From positions 186,001 to 250,000 of the forward strand of contig JADBJJ010000026.1 in NCBI GenBank assembly GCA_014874475.1: a stretch of DNA of 64,000 nt, read 5' to 3'. The stretch comes from Chloroflexota bacterium. Its GTDB lineage: Bacteria; Chloroflexota; Anaerolineae; B4-G1; DUEL01. The position numbers were made by a program, and so were the translations under genes. This document shows, piece after piece, positions 1 through 8,300 of this stretch; the stretch's first letter is position 1, and every line of letters starts with the position of its first letter. The notes under the pieces are model-generated. The model ran no database searches, had not been told where the DNA came from, and worked only from the letters and a program-made list of their open reading frames with translations.

Positions 1-144
1 GTTGGCCCCATGTTTGTGCTGGCCATCGCCGACCACGACTGGACTCCCGATGAAGAGCAGTACTGGTGGGCCATCACTGAACCGGGCTGGCCGTTGACGG
101 TCGTCCGTCCCGCCTATGAGGCGTTGAAAAATATGGAGAAGTAA
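1..144 (+). CDS. 3' end of a protein cut by the window edge
   Basis: An open frame runs from base 1 to a TAA at 142-144 and gives the last 47 residues of a protein. The tail is rich in tryptophan (DEEQYWWAIT, EPGWPLTVV) and ends RPAYEALKNMEK. A Pro-Ala-Tyr-x-Ala-Leu ending is often seen at the C-terminus of secreted TIM-barrel glycoside-hydrolase-like proteins of Chloroflexota, but that is a weak resemblance and the catalytic part lies outside the window. No function is assigned. The next gene is convergent, with 31 bases between the two stop codons. Confidence 0.5.
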   Translation, partial: VGPMFVLAIADHDWTPDEEQYWWAITEPGWPLTVVRPAYEALKNMEK

Positions 145-175
145 ACGCGCAGTTTCCCCTTTGTTGATCTGTCCT

Positions 176-1549
176 CTATTCGGGGAAACTCGCTTCCCGA
201 TTGAACCGGCTCCAGGCCAGAGAGAACGGTAGCGGCGGACGATGCCGCACCGGGGTGTTCGCGACAACCTCAACCCAGCGCTCCGTGGCCGTTGCTGCCC
301 GCTCAAAGGAGGAAGCGCTAAAGGCCCGCAAGGACTCCGCCCGCTCTGCAGGGCTCATTTCCTGATATCGGGCAACTATCTCTGCCGCTTCCTGCAAAAA
401 GGACGCTTCCAGGGCGTCCCGTTCTTTCCGATAGAGCGGCATACGGCTTGGGTAATCGCGAATCACCTGGCGGTGAAGACGTTCATGGCTCCACCACAAA
501 GTGCGGGGGTCATAGGTGCCCGTTGGCTCTCTATCCAGGCCCGGAATGGAAGGAAGCCCTGCGCCTCCCAGGAACACCGGCTTGAAGATACTCGTGCAGA
601 TGCCGGAGGTGCCCGTTACCCAAACGACGGGCATGCCCGGGATGAGATGGGCGACCATTGCGCCGACGGACTGGCTGGGGCGAGTTGGGCCCAGCCCAGC
701 ATGGACACAGATGGTATCCATTATCCAGCCCCGACCGGGATTCCAGAGAGGGTTCGCGGATGCCTCTGGCCCATGATCCCGGAGGGCGGCCATCATTGTC
801 TCCACGGTAATGCGGCCCTTCTCGGCTTCCAGGATGGCGGTAGAGCGGCGCTGGCGAGCCCGACAACCGTCCAGCCGGGTGTAGAGGAAATCAGAATAGC
901 AGCGGGCAAAGTGAAAGTCGTCCCGCGATTTGCACCATCCCTTCTTCACTGCATACTCCACCAGGCCGGGGGAGGCCTCATCCCATTCGGAACCGATGGT
1001 CAGGCCGTTGGAGATGGTTCGCACATCCCGTACCCGCTCCGCCGCCCATTGCTTTCCGACCGTCTCCAGCACCCAGGCTTCCTGGGGGTCGGCGATGATA
1101 TAGGAGTTGTGGTAATAGGTCTCGTGGCGGAAGCCGCAGTTCCCCCCTTGACCGTAGATTTCCAGTAACTGGACGATTATCTCCAGCGCGCGGCGGGCGG
1201 TGTCGGCCCGCTCCAGCGCCAGGCGAATGTAGTCCATTCCAATCAGTCCAGGGGCTTTATTATAGGGCTCTCTGGTGAAGACAGCCTCGTTGCCGATAGC
1301 CACTCCGTGTTCATTGACACCCATCTCGCAGCCCCAAATCCAGAAAGGCTTGCAGGGCAGAACTTCGTACGTTTCTGGTACCTGGGGCACTTCTATGTAG
1401 GTGCATTTCACCGTAGTTCCGGGTTCGTGATGGGCGCGGGGAATGTGGACCAGTACATGGGCCTCGTTGGGCTCCCGGTCGCTGTTTTTCGCCAGGATCG
1501 TTGTTCCGTCAGCCGTAGCGTTGCCGATCGCAACCAGTGTGTCGCACAT
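176..1549 (-). CDS. C69/secernin-family peptidase (Ntn hydrolase)
   Basis: This 457-residue protein begins MCDTLVAIG, so Cys2 becomes the N-terminal nucleophile once Met1 is removed, as in peptidase family C69 (dipeptidase A, secernin). The motif ILAKNSDREPNE at about residues 18-29 is the typical secernin substrate-pocket segment, and GVNEHGVAIGNEAV follows as expected. No signal peptide is present, so a cytoplasmic amide hydrolase or dipeptidase is likely; the substrate cannot be told. The ATG is well supported by GGAGGTAAAGG directly upstream on the minus strand. It appears monocistronic. Confidence 0.85.
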   Translation of the reverse strand: MCDTLVAIGNATADGTTILAKNSDREPNEAHVLVHIPRAHHEPGTTVKCTYIEVPQVPETYEVLPCKPFWIWGCEMGVNEHGVAIGNEAVFTREPYNKAPGLIGMDYIRLALERADTARRALEIIVQLLEIYGQGGNCGFRHETYYHNSYIIADPQEAWVLETVGKQWAAERVRDVRTISNGLTIGSEWDEASPGLVEYAVKKGWCKSRDDFHFARCYSDFLYTRLDGCRARQRRSTAILEAEKGRITVETMMAALRDHGPEASANPLWNPGRGWIMDTICVHAGLGPTRPSQSVGAMVAHLIPGMPVVWVTGTSGICTSIFKPVFLGGAGLPSIPGLDREPTGTYDPRTLWWSHERLHRQVIRDYPSRMPLYRKERDALEASFLQEAAEIVARYQEMSPAERAESLRAFSASSFERAATATERWVEVVANTPVRHRPPLPFSLAWSRFNREASFPE

Positions 1550-1847
1550 CCTTTACCTCCTGGCAAGTCGTATTTTTACCCCTCCCGGAATGATGAGCGG
1601 CAGCGGCCGAAGACTGCTGCCCTTCCCTCTCTCCCCCCGCTGCGCAGCAAGGGGAGAGGGGAAATGGAGGGAGGGGCGAAAAAGAAGTCTCTCCCATAGC
1701 CAGCAAAATTCCCATCGGCAAGTCCGAAGGGCAAGGGACAGGATGAGGGCGTTATATCCAAACTTATGCCCCGACCTCAGCCGTTTCCCTCATTGGAAAA
1801 CTGGAGTAAAATCTGCATGCAAGGGGCATCGCTGCTATCCAATTCCC
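1550..1847. repeat. Spacer with purine/pyrimidine-rich dispersed repeat
   Basis: No gene is seen here. Bases about 1593-1690 hold a segment built from CAGCGGCCGAAG followed by CCCTCTCTCCCC and, after GCTGCGCAGC, GGGGAGAGGGG, which can fold as a hairpin. A related copy in the opposite orientation lies at about 37605-37715. The element sits between two minus-strand genes, so it could act as a transcription end or RNA-processing site, but no clean T-run follows it. Confidence 0.5.
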
Positions 1848-2426
1848 TTATAACTCCGCCTGCAGGTCGGCCAGGGCCCGCCGGTAGAGGGTGGGGGCTT
1901 CCCGGCGCAACCGCTGGAAATCCGCTGCCACCCGTCCACCAGAGGCAAAGTAGGCCAGTGCTCCCAGGAGACTGATGCCGTTGACAGATGAGCCTTTCAG
2001 GACGCCGGTGGGGTCAAAAAGCAGAAGCGGGTAATCGGGATCAGCGATGACGAAGTCGCCGGGGAGGTCAAACTGGGTGGCGGCAAAGCAGATGGCCGTT
2101 ACTGCCTCGTCGGAGGCATCGGGGCCAGCGATCGCCAGAGGGTCAAAGCCGACGGCCTCCAGCAGGGATATGCGGCATGCCACTCCCCACCGCCGGACCC
2201 GGAGCACGCAGCCAGCCTGGCCGACCCGCACCGGTTCGCAGACGGCCGCATAGCCTGCTGGCAACTGGAGGACGACCGCATGCTCCCGCAGGGAGCCCTC
2301 TTCGGAGACGCTCCAGTAGCAGACGTGCCAGTTCTCCACCGGATACCGACCGGGCAGGTTGTTGAGCACCCGGGCAGTGGCCGGTGCCCGGCTGGGGCGA
2401 AATGCGTTTCCACCTCGCGGCGCCAT
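1848..2426 (-). CDS. Hypothetical protein, 192 residues
   Basis: I do not recognise this protein. From the ATG at 2426 it has 192 residues, an Arg/Ala/Pro-rich N-terminus, no signal peptide, no clear membrane helix and no cofactor motif. The middle (VADPDYPLLLFDP-like segment around residues 135-150) reads as an ordinary globular alpha/beta protein. I chose 2426 over an ATG at 2444 because GGAGGG stands five bases upstream of 2426, while the upstream ATG has no ribosome site. It is divergent from the E1-like gene at 2567. Confidence 0.6.
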   Translation of the reverse strand: MAPRGGNAFRPSRAPATARVLNNLPGRYPVENWHVCYWSVSEEGSLREHAVVLQLPAGYAAVCEPVRVGQAGCVLRVRRWGVACRISLLEAVGFDPLAIAGPDASDEAVTAICFAATQFDLPGDFVIADPDYPLLLFDPTGVLKGSSVNGISLLGALAYFASGGRVAADFQRLRREAPTLYRRALADLQAEL

Positions 2427-2566
2427 CGGCCCTCCAAATTCCATTATAGCATCAAACGGAGGCGGGGCAACCTGTCCGGCTATTCATCGCAATGGATATG
2501 GGGTCAGGGGACGGCAGCCGTTTGGGCTACCCCCCTACAAAACATTCTCTGGGCGAAGGGAGCAGA

Positions 2567-3322
2567 ATGCTGAGCGAAGAGGATCGGGAACGCTTTGCAC
2601 GGCAACTGGTTCTGGAGGGAGTCGGGGAGGCTGGTCAGGAGCGGCTGAAAGCCGCACAGGTGCTGGTGGTGGGGGCGGGCGGCCTGGGCTCGGCGGCTGC
2701 CTTCTACCTGACCGCCGCCGGCGTCGGTACTCTCGGCATTGTGGATTACGACACAATCTCCCTCTCCAACCTGAACCGGCAAATCCTCCATACTACTGCT
2801 GAACTGGGCCATCCCAAAACGGAGTCAGCCGCGCGGCGGCTGATGGCCCTGGACCCGGCAGTGAATCTGGTTCTCTATCCGGAAGCCCTGACATCCCGGC
2901 GGGCCGCCGAACTGGCGGCGGCCTATGATCTGGTGGTAGAATGCTCGGATAACTTTGAGACCAAGTTTCTGGTCAACGCAGCCTGCGTGGAGACCGGTAC
3001 GCCGCTGGTCTGGGCGTCTGTGCTGGCGTGGGAGGGGCAGATGTCCGTCGTGATGCCGGGAGCAGGGCCCTGTTACCGGTGCCTGTTCCCCCCATCCATC
3101 CAACTGGATAAGGTTCCCACCGCTCGGGAGGTCGGCATTCTGGGCGGCGTCGCGGGGACCTTCGGCGCGCTGGAGGCGGTGGAGGCGGTCAAGGTCCTGC
3201 TGAATATCGGCCAACCGCTTGTTGGCCGACTGCTGGTATGGGATGGTTGGAGGGGGACTTTCGACGTGGTGTCTTTTGCACCTCAACCGGGTTGCCCCGT
3301 GTGTGGGAGGACCCTGATCTGA
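2567..3322 (+). CDS. E1-like adenylyltransferase (MoeB/ThiF/HesA family)
   Basis: This 251-residue protein belongs to the ThiF/MoeB family, which adenylates the C-terminal glycine of a ubiquitin-like sulfur carrier for molybdopterin, thiamine or thiolation chemistry. The nucleotide loop is GAGGLG at 36-41, with Asp60, Arg71 in NLNRQ and CSDNF at 126-130. Two CxxC pairs (Cys169/172, Cys243/246) form the structural zinc site. The crossover-loop cysteine usually found in TC-x-E-x-G is alanine here (TAREVG, Ala186). The ATG at 2567 has AAGGGAG upstream; the frame remains open to 2492 but without a ribosome site. A candidate partner carrier is encoded at 38374-38562. Confidence 0.85.
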   Translation: MLSEEDRERFARQLVLEGVGEAGQERLKAAQVLVVGAGGLGSAAAFYLTAAGVGTLGIVDYDTISLSNLNRQILHTTAELGHPKTESAARRLMALDPAVNLVLYPEALTSRRAAELAAAYDLVVECSDNFETKFLVNAACVETGTPLVWASVLAWEGQMSVVMPGAGPCYRCLFPPSIQLDKVPTAREVGILGGVAGTFGALEAVEAVKVLLNIGQPLVGRLLVWDGWRGTFDVVSFAPQPGCPVCGRTLI

Positions 3323-3441
3323 TGCTGGGCTTATCCATTCTCCAACTCCCCTACTCTCACTCTCCGGCCTCTCGCCTCTCCCATTCCCTTTCGGCGGCAG
3401 GAGAGGAGAAGGGAATCAGCAAATGATGAACGAACCCCCAC

Positions 3442-3470
3442 TTGTCTTTAAATGAATTGTGTGGTAATCT
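3442..3470 (+). promoter_or_regulatory. Sigma-70-type promoter for the 3564 gene
   Basis: TTGTCT at 3442-3447 and TAATCT at 3465-3470 are separated by 17 bases. They lie about 94 bases upstream of the ATG at 3564, which has its own GGGGGA ribosome site. Confidence 0.5.
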
Positions 3471-3563
3471 TATGTATGAAATAGGAATCTTCCCAACCGG
3501 CTCCGCCACCGTCATCTTATTGCCGTGCAGCGAAATGACCGGTCTCTTACCTAAGGGGGAGTC

Positions 3564-4592
3564 ATGCTCAACAAATTACTGAACCTCTATAATACCCGCA
3601 AGACGACTTTGGCGTTTGCCTTTGGTGCCGTTCTTGGCCTGGCGGTGGGCCTCCTCTTCGCCTGGGTCATCTGGCCCACGTCCTACTATAACGCTACCCC
3701 GGCGATGCTCCGCCAGGACTTCCGGGATGACTATCTGGTGTGGGTTGCCCGAGAGTATGCCCAGAATCCGGATCTCCAGCAGGCCCAAACCCGGTTGGGC
3801 ATCGGCCTGTGGAAGAATGACCCGGTAGCAGTGCTGGAGGACCTGGCTGAGCGGCGCGGCGGTGCCGATGGGGAGAATTTGCGGGTGCTGGCTCAGGCCC
3901 TGAAAGAGGCACCACCCCCTGCGCCTTCCGGGCCCACTACCATCCAGCGAGTCCGTCCCTTCCTCCAGGTCTGCGGTATCGGGTTACTGGCGGCCGCGCT
4001 GGCAGCGCTTCTGTACTTCGTCTTCTCCCGTCTCCGCCGCCCCCGGGCTCGCCCCGTCTCCGAGCGGGCTATCGCCTACCGCCAGGTGGAACCGACTCGC
4101 TGGGAAGAGGAAGTCGCTCCGGCGCTCCAGTTCAACACCACCTATGTCCTGGGGGATGACCATTATGACCCCTCCTTCAGCATTGAACGGGGCACGGATT
4201 TCCTGGGGGAGTGCGGAGTGGGCATTTCGGAAGCCATTGGCGTGGGTGACCCCAAGAAAGTGACCGCGCTGGAAGTGTGGATGTTTGACAAGAGCGACAT
4301 CCGCACCGTGACCAAAGTCCTGGCCAGCGGGTTTGCGTACCAGGACCCGGCGCTGCGGGCCAAACTGGCGGCGAAAGGGGAGATCGTCCTGGCTGAGCCG
4401 GGTGCCGAAGTCATCCTGGAGACAACCAGCCTGGTCTTGCGAGCGCGAGTAGTCAATATGGAGTACGGGATTGGGCAACTCCCTCCGGAGAGTTTCTTCC
4501 AGCGGATTTCTCTGGAACTGGGTGTATGGTTTAAAGAAGGAGAAGGGGGAACGTCTCTGTCTGATGAGTTCGCCTTCCCGCCCACTTTATAA
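3564..4592 (+). CDS. Membrane protein of unknown function, two helices
   Basis: This 342-residue protein has one hydrophobic helix at about residues 16-38 and a second at about 132-155. The region between is a helical, probably extracytoplasmic segment (YYNATPAMLRQDF to a Pro-rich stretch), and a cytosolic C-terminal beta-rich domain of about 180 residues follows. That layout suggests a membrane-anchored adaptor. I know no named family for it. It is transcribed alone, with a promoter at 3442-3470 and a strong terminator directly after its stop. Confidence 0.7.
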   Translation: MLNKLLNLYNTRKTTLAFAFGAVLGLAVGLLFAWVIWPTSYYNATPAMLRQDFRDDYLVWVAREYAQNPDLQQAQTRLGIGLWKNDPVAVLEDLAERRGGADGENLRVLAQALKEAPPPAPSGPTTIQRVRPFLQVCGIGLLAAALAALLYFVFSRLRRPRARPVSERAIAYRQVEPTRWEEEVAPALQFNTTYVLGDDHYDPSFSIERGTDFLGECGVGISEAIGVGDPKKVTALEVWMFDKSDIRTVTKVLASGFAYQDPALRAKLAAKGEIVLAEPGAEVILETTSLVLRARVVNMEYGIGQLPPESFFQRISLELGVWFKEGEGGTSLSDEFAFPPTL

Positions 4593-4611
4593 GGTGGGAA
4601 GAGGAGAAGAG

Positions 4612-4657
4612 AAAAGGGGATTCCGCAGCGGTCGATTGCTGCGCAATCCCCTTTTTT
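4612..4657 (+). terminator. Rho-independent terminator
   Basis: Bases 4612-4629 pair with 4638-4655 in an 18-bp stem with a single C/C mismatch (4623/4644) and an 8-base loop, and the 3' arm runs into six T residues. It closes the transcript of the membrane protein ending at 4592. Confidence 0.9.
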
Positions 4658-4704
4658 GTCTTGCCAGGACCTGATAGCGTGCGATCCGCGATGCGCAGAC
4701 CGCG

Positions 4705-5346
4705 ATGAACCGTATGCGATGGGTGACCTCTCTCCTGCGCCTTTTTTTTCGTCTGCTCTATGGCCCCTTCGCCTGGACGTATGACGTCGTCGCCTGGGTG
4801 GTCTCCCGGGGGAAGTGGACGGCGTGGGGCGCGGCGGTCCTCCCCTCCATTCCCAGCGGGCCAGTGCTGGAACTGGCCCACGGTCCGGGCCACTTGCTCC
4901 TGCGGATGGCCCGCCAGGGGCTCCGGCCAGTGGGCATAGACCTCTCTCCGCAGATGGGCGCGCTGGCCCGCCGTCGCCTCCGCCGGACCGGTTTCCCTCT
5001 GCGACTGGTACGGGCACAAGCCCAGCGTCTTCCCTTCCCGGACGGCACCTTCCAGGCCGTCGTCTCCACCTTTCCCACAGAATTCATCTTGGACCCTGCC
5101 ACCGCACGGGAGGCCGCGCGCGTGCTGGCGTTGACGGGATCGGTCATCATCGTGCCGGCCGCCGTGCCTGGCGGGGGGGACCTTCTGGCTCGCGCTCTCC
5201 GTCTCCTCTACCGCGTCACCGGACAGAACCGTTTCTCACCTGAAGACTCCTTCTCAGCCTGGCGGGACGCTGGATTTTCCCTCCGCACCGAATGGCAGCA
5301 GGTAGGCCCCGACGCGGTCCTGCTTATCCGGGGCACCCGGCCCTGA
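4705..5346 (+). CDS. Class I SAM-dependent methyltransferase
   Basis: This 213-residue protein has a Rossmann methyltransferase core. Motif I is VLELAHGPGHLL at about residues 54-65, where the usual acidic-Gly-x-Gly-x-Gly is relaxed to Ala-His-Gly-Pro-Gly. VGIDLSPQMG follows as the acidic post-I region and RLPFPDGTFQAVV as motif IV. It is closest in feel to the UbiE/Methyltransf_11 group. An N-terminal hydrophobic stretch (LLRLFFRLLYGPFAW) suggests peripheral membrane contact and perhaps a lipid or quinone-like substrate, which is inference. An alternative ATG lies three codons downstream. Confidence 0.75.
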   Translation: MNRMRWVTSLLRLFFRLLYGPFAWTYDVVAWVVSRGKWTAWGAAVLPSIPSGPVLELAHGPGHLLLRMARQGLRPVGIDLSPQMGALARRRLRRTGFPLRLVRAQAQRLPFPDGTFQAVVSTFPTEFILDPATAREAARVLALTGSVIIVPAAVPGGGDLLARALRLLYRVTGQNRFSPEDSFSAWRDAGFSLRTEWQQVGPDAVLLIRGTRP

Positions 5347-5381
5347 TTCGCGTTTCCCGTTTCGCGTTTCCCAACCCCCTC

Positions 5382-8300
5382 TCACGCCATCATTTCCCCC
5401 AATTCCTGCAGTGTCCGCACCACCTCCTTCGGCAGGGTCGGCGGCTTCTTCCCTGCTGCGTAGCACCCCCAGATCAGTTGCGCCGTCCGCTCCACCACCT
5501 CCAGGATGTTGCAGGCCCGCCGCAGGCTCGTCGCCGCCACCACTATGCCGTGGTTCTGGAGCAGAGCGACGGGATTGCGGCCCATCGCCTTCACGACGGC
5601 TTCTGCCAGTTCCTTCGTCCCCGGCATAATGAACGGAACCACCGGCACCTCCCGGAAGAAAGCGGCTTCGGTGGTGATGGGCAGGAACGGGAGCCCGCTC
5701 AGGGCCAGAATCGTCGCGTAGGGTGCGTGGGCGTGGACCACAGCCTGCACCTCCGGGCGGGCCCGGTAGATGGCAGTGTGCATCGGCCACTCCGACGATG
5801 GCGCCGGTACACCCTCATCCAGGACGTTCCCTGCCAGGTCTATCCGCACCATCAACTCAGGCCGCAGGTCGCCCTTATAGAGTTGACTGGGCGTGATCCA
5901 GCACTCCTCCCGACCCTCCACCCGGACGCTCACATTCCCGCCGGTGGCGGTGATGAGTCCCAACTGATAGAGTTCGTTGATGGCTCGGACCATCTCCGCG
6001 CGCGGGTCTTTCTCCGTCGGGGTAGGGGGCAGACCGACAGCCGGCGCCCTGCCGGCAACAGCCGGGGCCGGTGCGGCTGCAGGGGTGTAGGGCAGACTAT
6101 CCGTCGGCGCTATGCCCACCTCCTCCCGCGCCGCCGTATAGAGGCGAACCAGGTCGCCCTGGACCCGCTGGACACCCATCGCGATCCGGACATCTCCGCT
6201 GAAGGAGAGTTTGCCGCTCATGGCCGCCTTCTGCCCGCTGATGCGGCCGGTGAGGATGTCGTCCAGCACCTGTGCTGTCGCCTTCATACGGACCTCTGCC
6301 GGCGTGGGCGATGGGCCCAATCCAGCGATCACTTCCCCGTCCTGGAAGCCGATGTAGAACTCCAGTCCTAGGTCGGTCACCGTGTAGTGGGTAGTCACCC
6401 GCCGTTTGGCGGCGAAAGCCCGCAGCGCCGGGTCAGCGACGGCCTTCTCGCAGAACCGGCGCAGGATTTCCTCAACCGTATTGCGGATCGTCTGTTCCGT
6501 ACTCCCTGCGACTTGCGACATGCGACTGGCTCCTTGTTCCTCTGCTCCCTGCTCCGTGCGACGGGCGACCTGTAGGTCTACAATCGCCGGGCCGGGGCGC
6601 TCTGCGATGCTCTCTAGGGCCTGCTGATCGGCGCTCCGGCGCGGGCCTGTCCAGGAGAACCCTTCCAGCGTCTGCGGGTTCAGGATATGGCGCGGTCGCT
6701 CCCCCGCCAGCATCCGCCGCAAGTCCTCCACGATGATGCGGCCCTGGTGGGCCGCTACCTCCTGCGTGTTCCCCCCGATGTGCGGCGTGGCGATGACGTT
6801 GGGTAACTGGAGAAGGGGGTGGTCCGAGGCCGGCGGCTCCACGGAGAAGACGTCCACCGCTGCCCCCGCCAGATGACCGCTCCGCAGCGCTTCCGCCAGT
6901 GCCTCCTCGTCCACCAGCGCGGCTCGGGCGGTGTTGATCAGAAACGCCCCCTGCTTCATCCGGGCCAGCGCCTCCTGCCCGATGAGCCCGCGCGTCTCGT
7001 CGGTGACTGGCGCATGCAGGCTGACGAAGTCACTCTGGGCCAGCAGGTCCTCCAGGGAGACCCGATCTGCATCGTACCGCGCGGCGTCTTCCGGGCGGAT
7101 GTACGGGTCGTAGACCAACAGACGGACGCCGAAGGGCGCCAGCCGCCGGGCGACCTCCCGCCCGACGGCGCCCAGTCCGACCAATCCCACCGTCTTCCCC
7201 CAAAGTTCCCGGCCCAGGAAGGTCTGGTACGCTTGTCCCATACGACCCATATCTTCCGCCTCGCCGCCCGGCTGGCGCAGGAACTCGTTGGCGGGGATGA
7301 GTTTGCGTGCCAGTGCCAGCATAAAGGCCACCGTCAGGTCGGCGACGGCGTCGGCGTTGCGGCCGGGTGTGTTGAGGACGGGGATCCCCAGCGCACTGCA
7401 GGCCTCCACATCCACGTTCACCACCTGCCCCCGGCAGGAAGCGACAACCCGCAGGTCCGGCAACTCCCTCAGCGCCTCCAGGTCTACGATATCTGCCTCA
7501 GTGATGAAGACGTGGACCCCCTGCAGGGCTTCCACCAGGTCATCACCGGTCAGAATCCGCAGCCCTTCCCGATAACTGGTGTGCTCTACTTCTCCCAGAC
7601 GGCGGAGTTCGGCCAGACTCTCCTCGTCCATCTGCGCGGTGACCAGAATCTTCGGGCGGAAGGCGATGCGTACGGGCGTGGCGGCCTGGGCTACAGCGGC
7701 TTCTATCATCCGGGCGGCGACCCGGTCGTGACCGTCCGCCAGAGCGGCGCGCAGGTCCCGCCATTCGTTGTAGAGGGCTTCGTATATCCGAGCATTCTCT
7801 TCGTTCGGGTGGACGGTGCGGATAGGGGCCAGGCGCGCTGCTCCCTCCGCCAGGTCCGCGAAGAGTCCGGCGCCGACCCCGGCGCAAATGGCCGCGCCCA
7901 GGGCCGTTCCCTCCGGGATTTCGGGGACCCGAATGGGCTGCCCCAGGACATCGGCGACCAGTTGGGCCCAGAAGGGGTTACGGGTGAGGCCGCCGGTTAA
8001 CCCGTAGCGCGGGCGGCCAGCCTGTGCCCCCGTATGCAGGCTGACGGCCTGCGCTACGACCGCCGCGACCTGCTCCACGTTGGCCCGTAGGACGAAAGCC
8101 AGCCCCTCCAGGACGGCCCGACAAAAGTCGGCCCGGCGGGAGGGGCCGTCGCCGCCCAGGAAGGGAGAGAGGGTGAGGCTTCCCACAGGGAAAGCCATTG
8201 CGCGAGCGTTGAAGACCTGTCCACCGAAGGTGGAAAGGATGCCCCCGGCGCCAGGTCGGGCCATTGCAGCCTCCCCGACCATCCGGGCCGCCGGTCGGGG

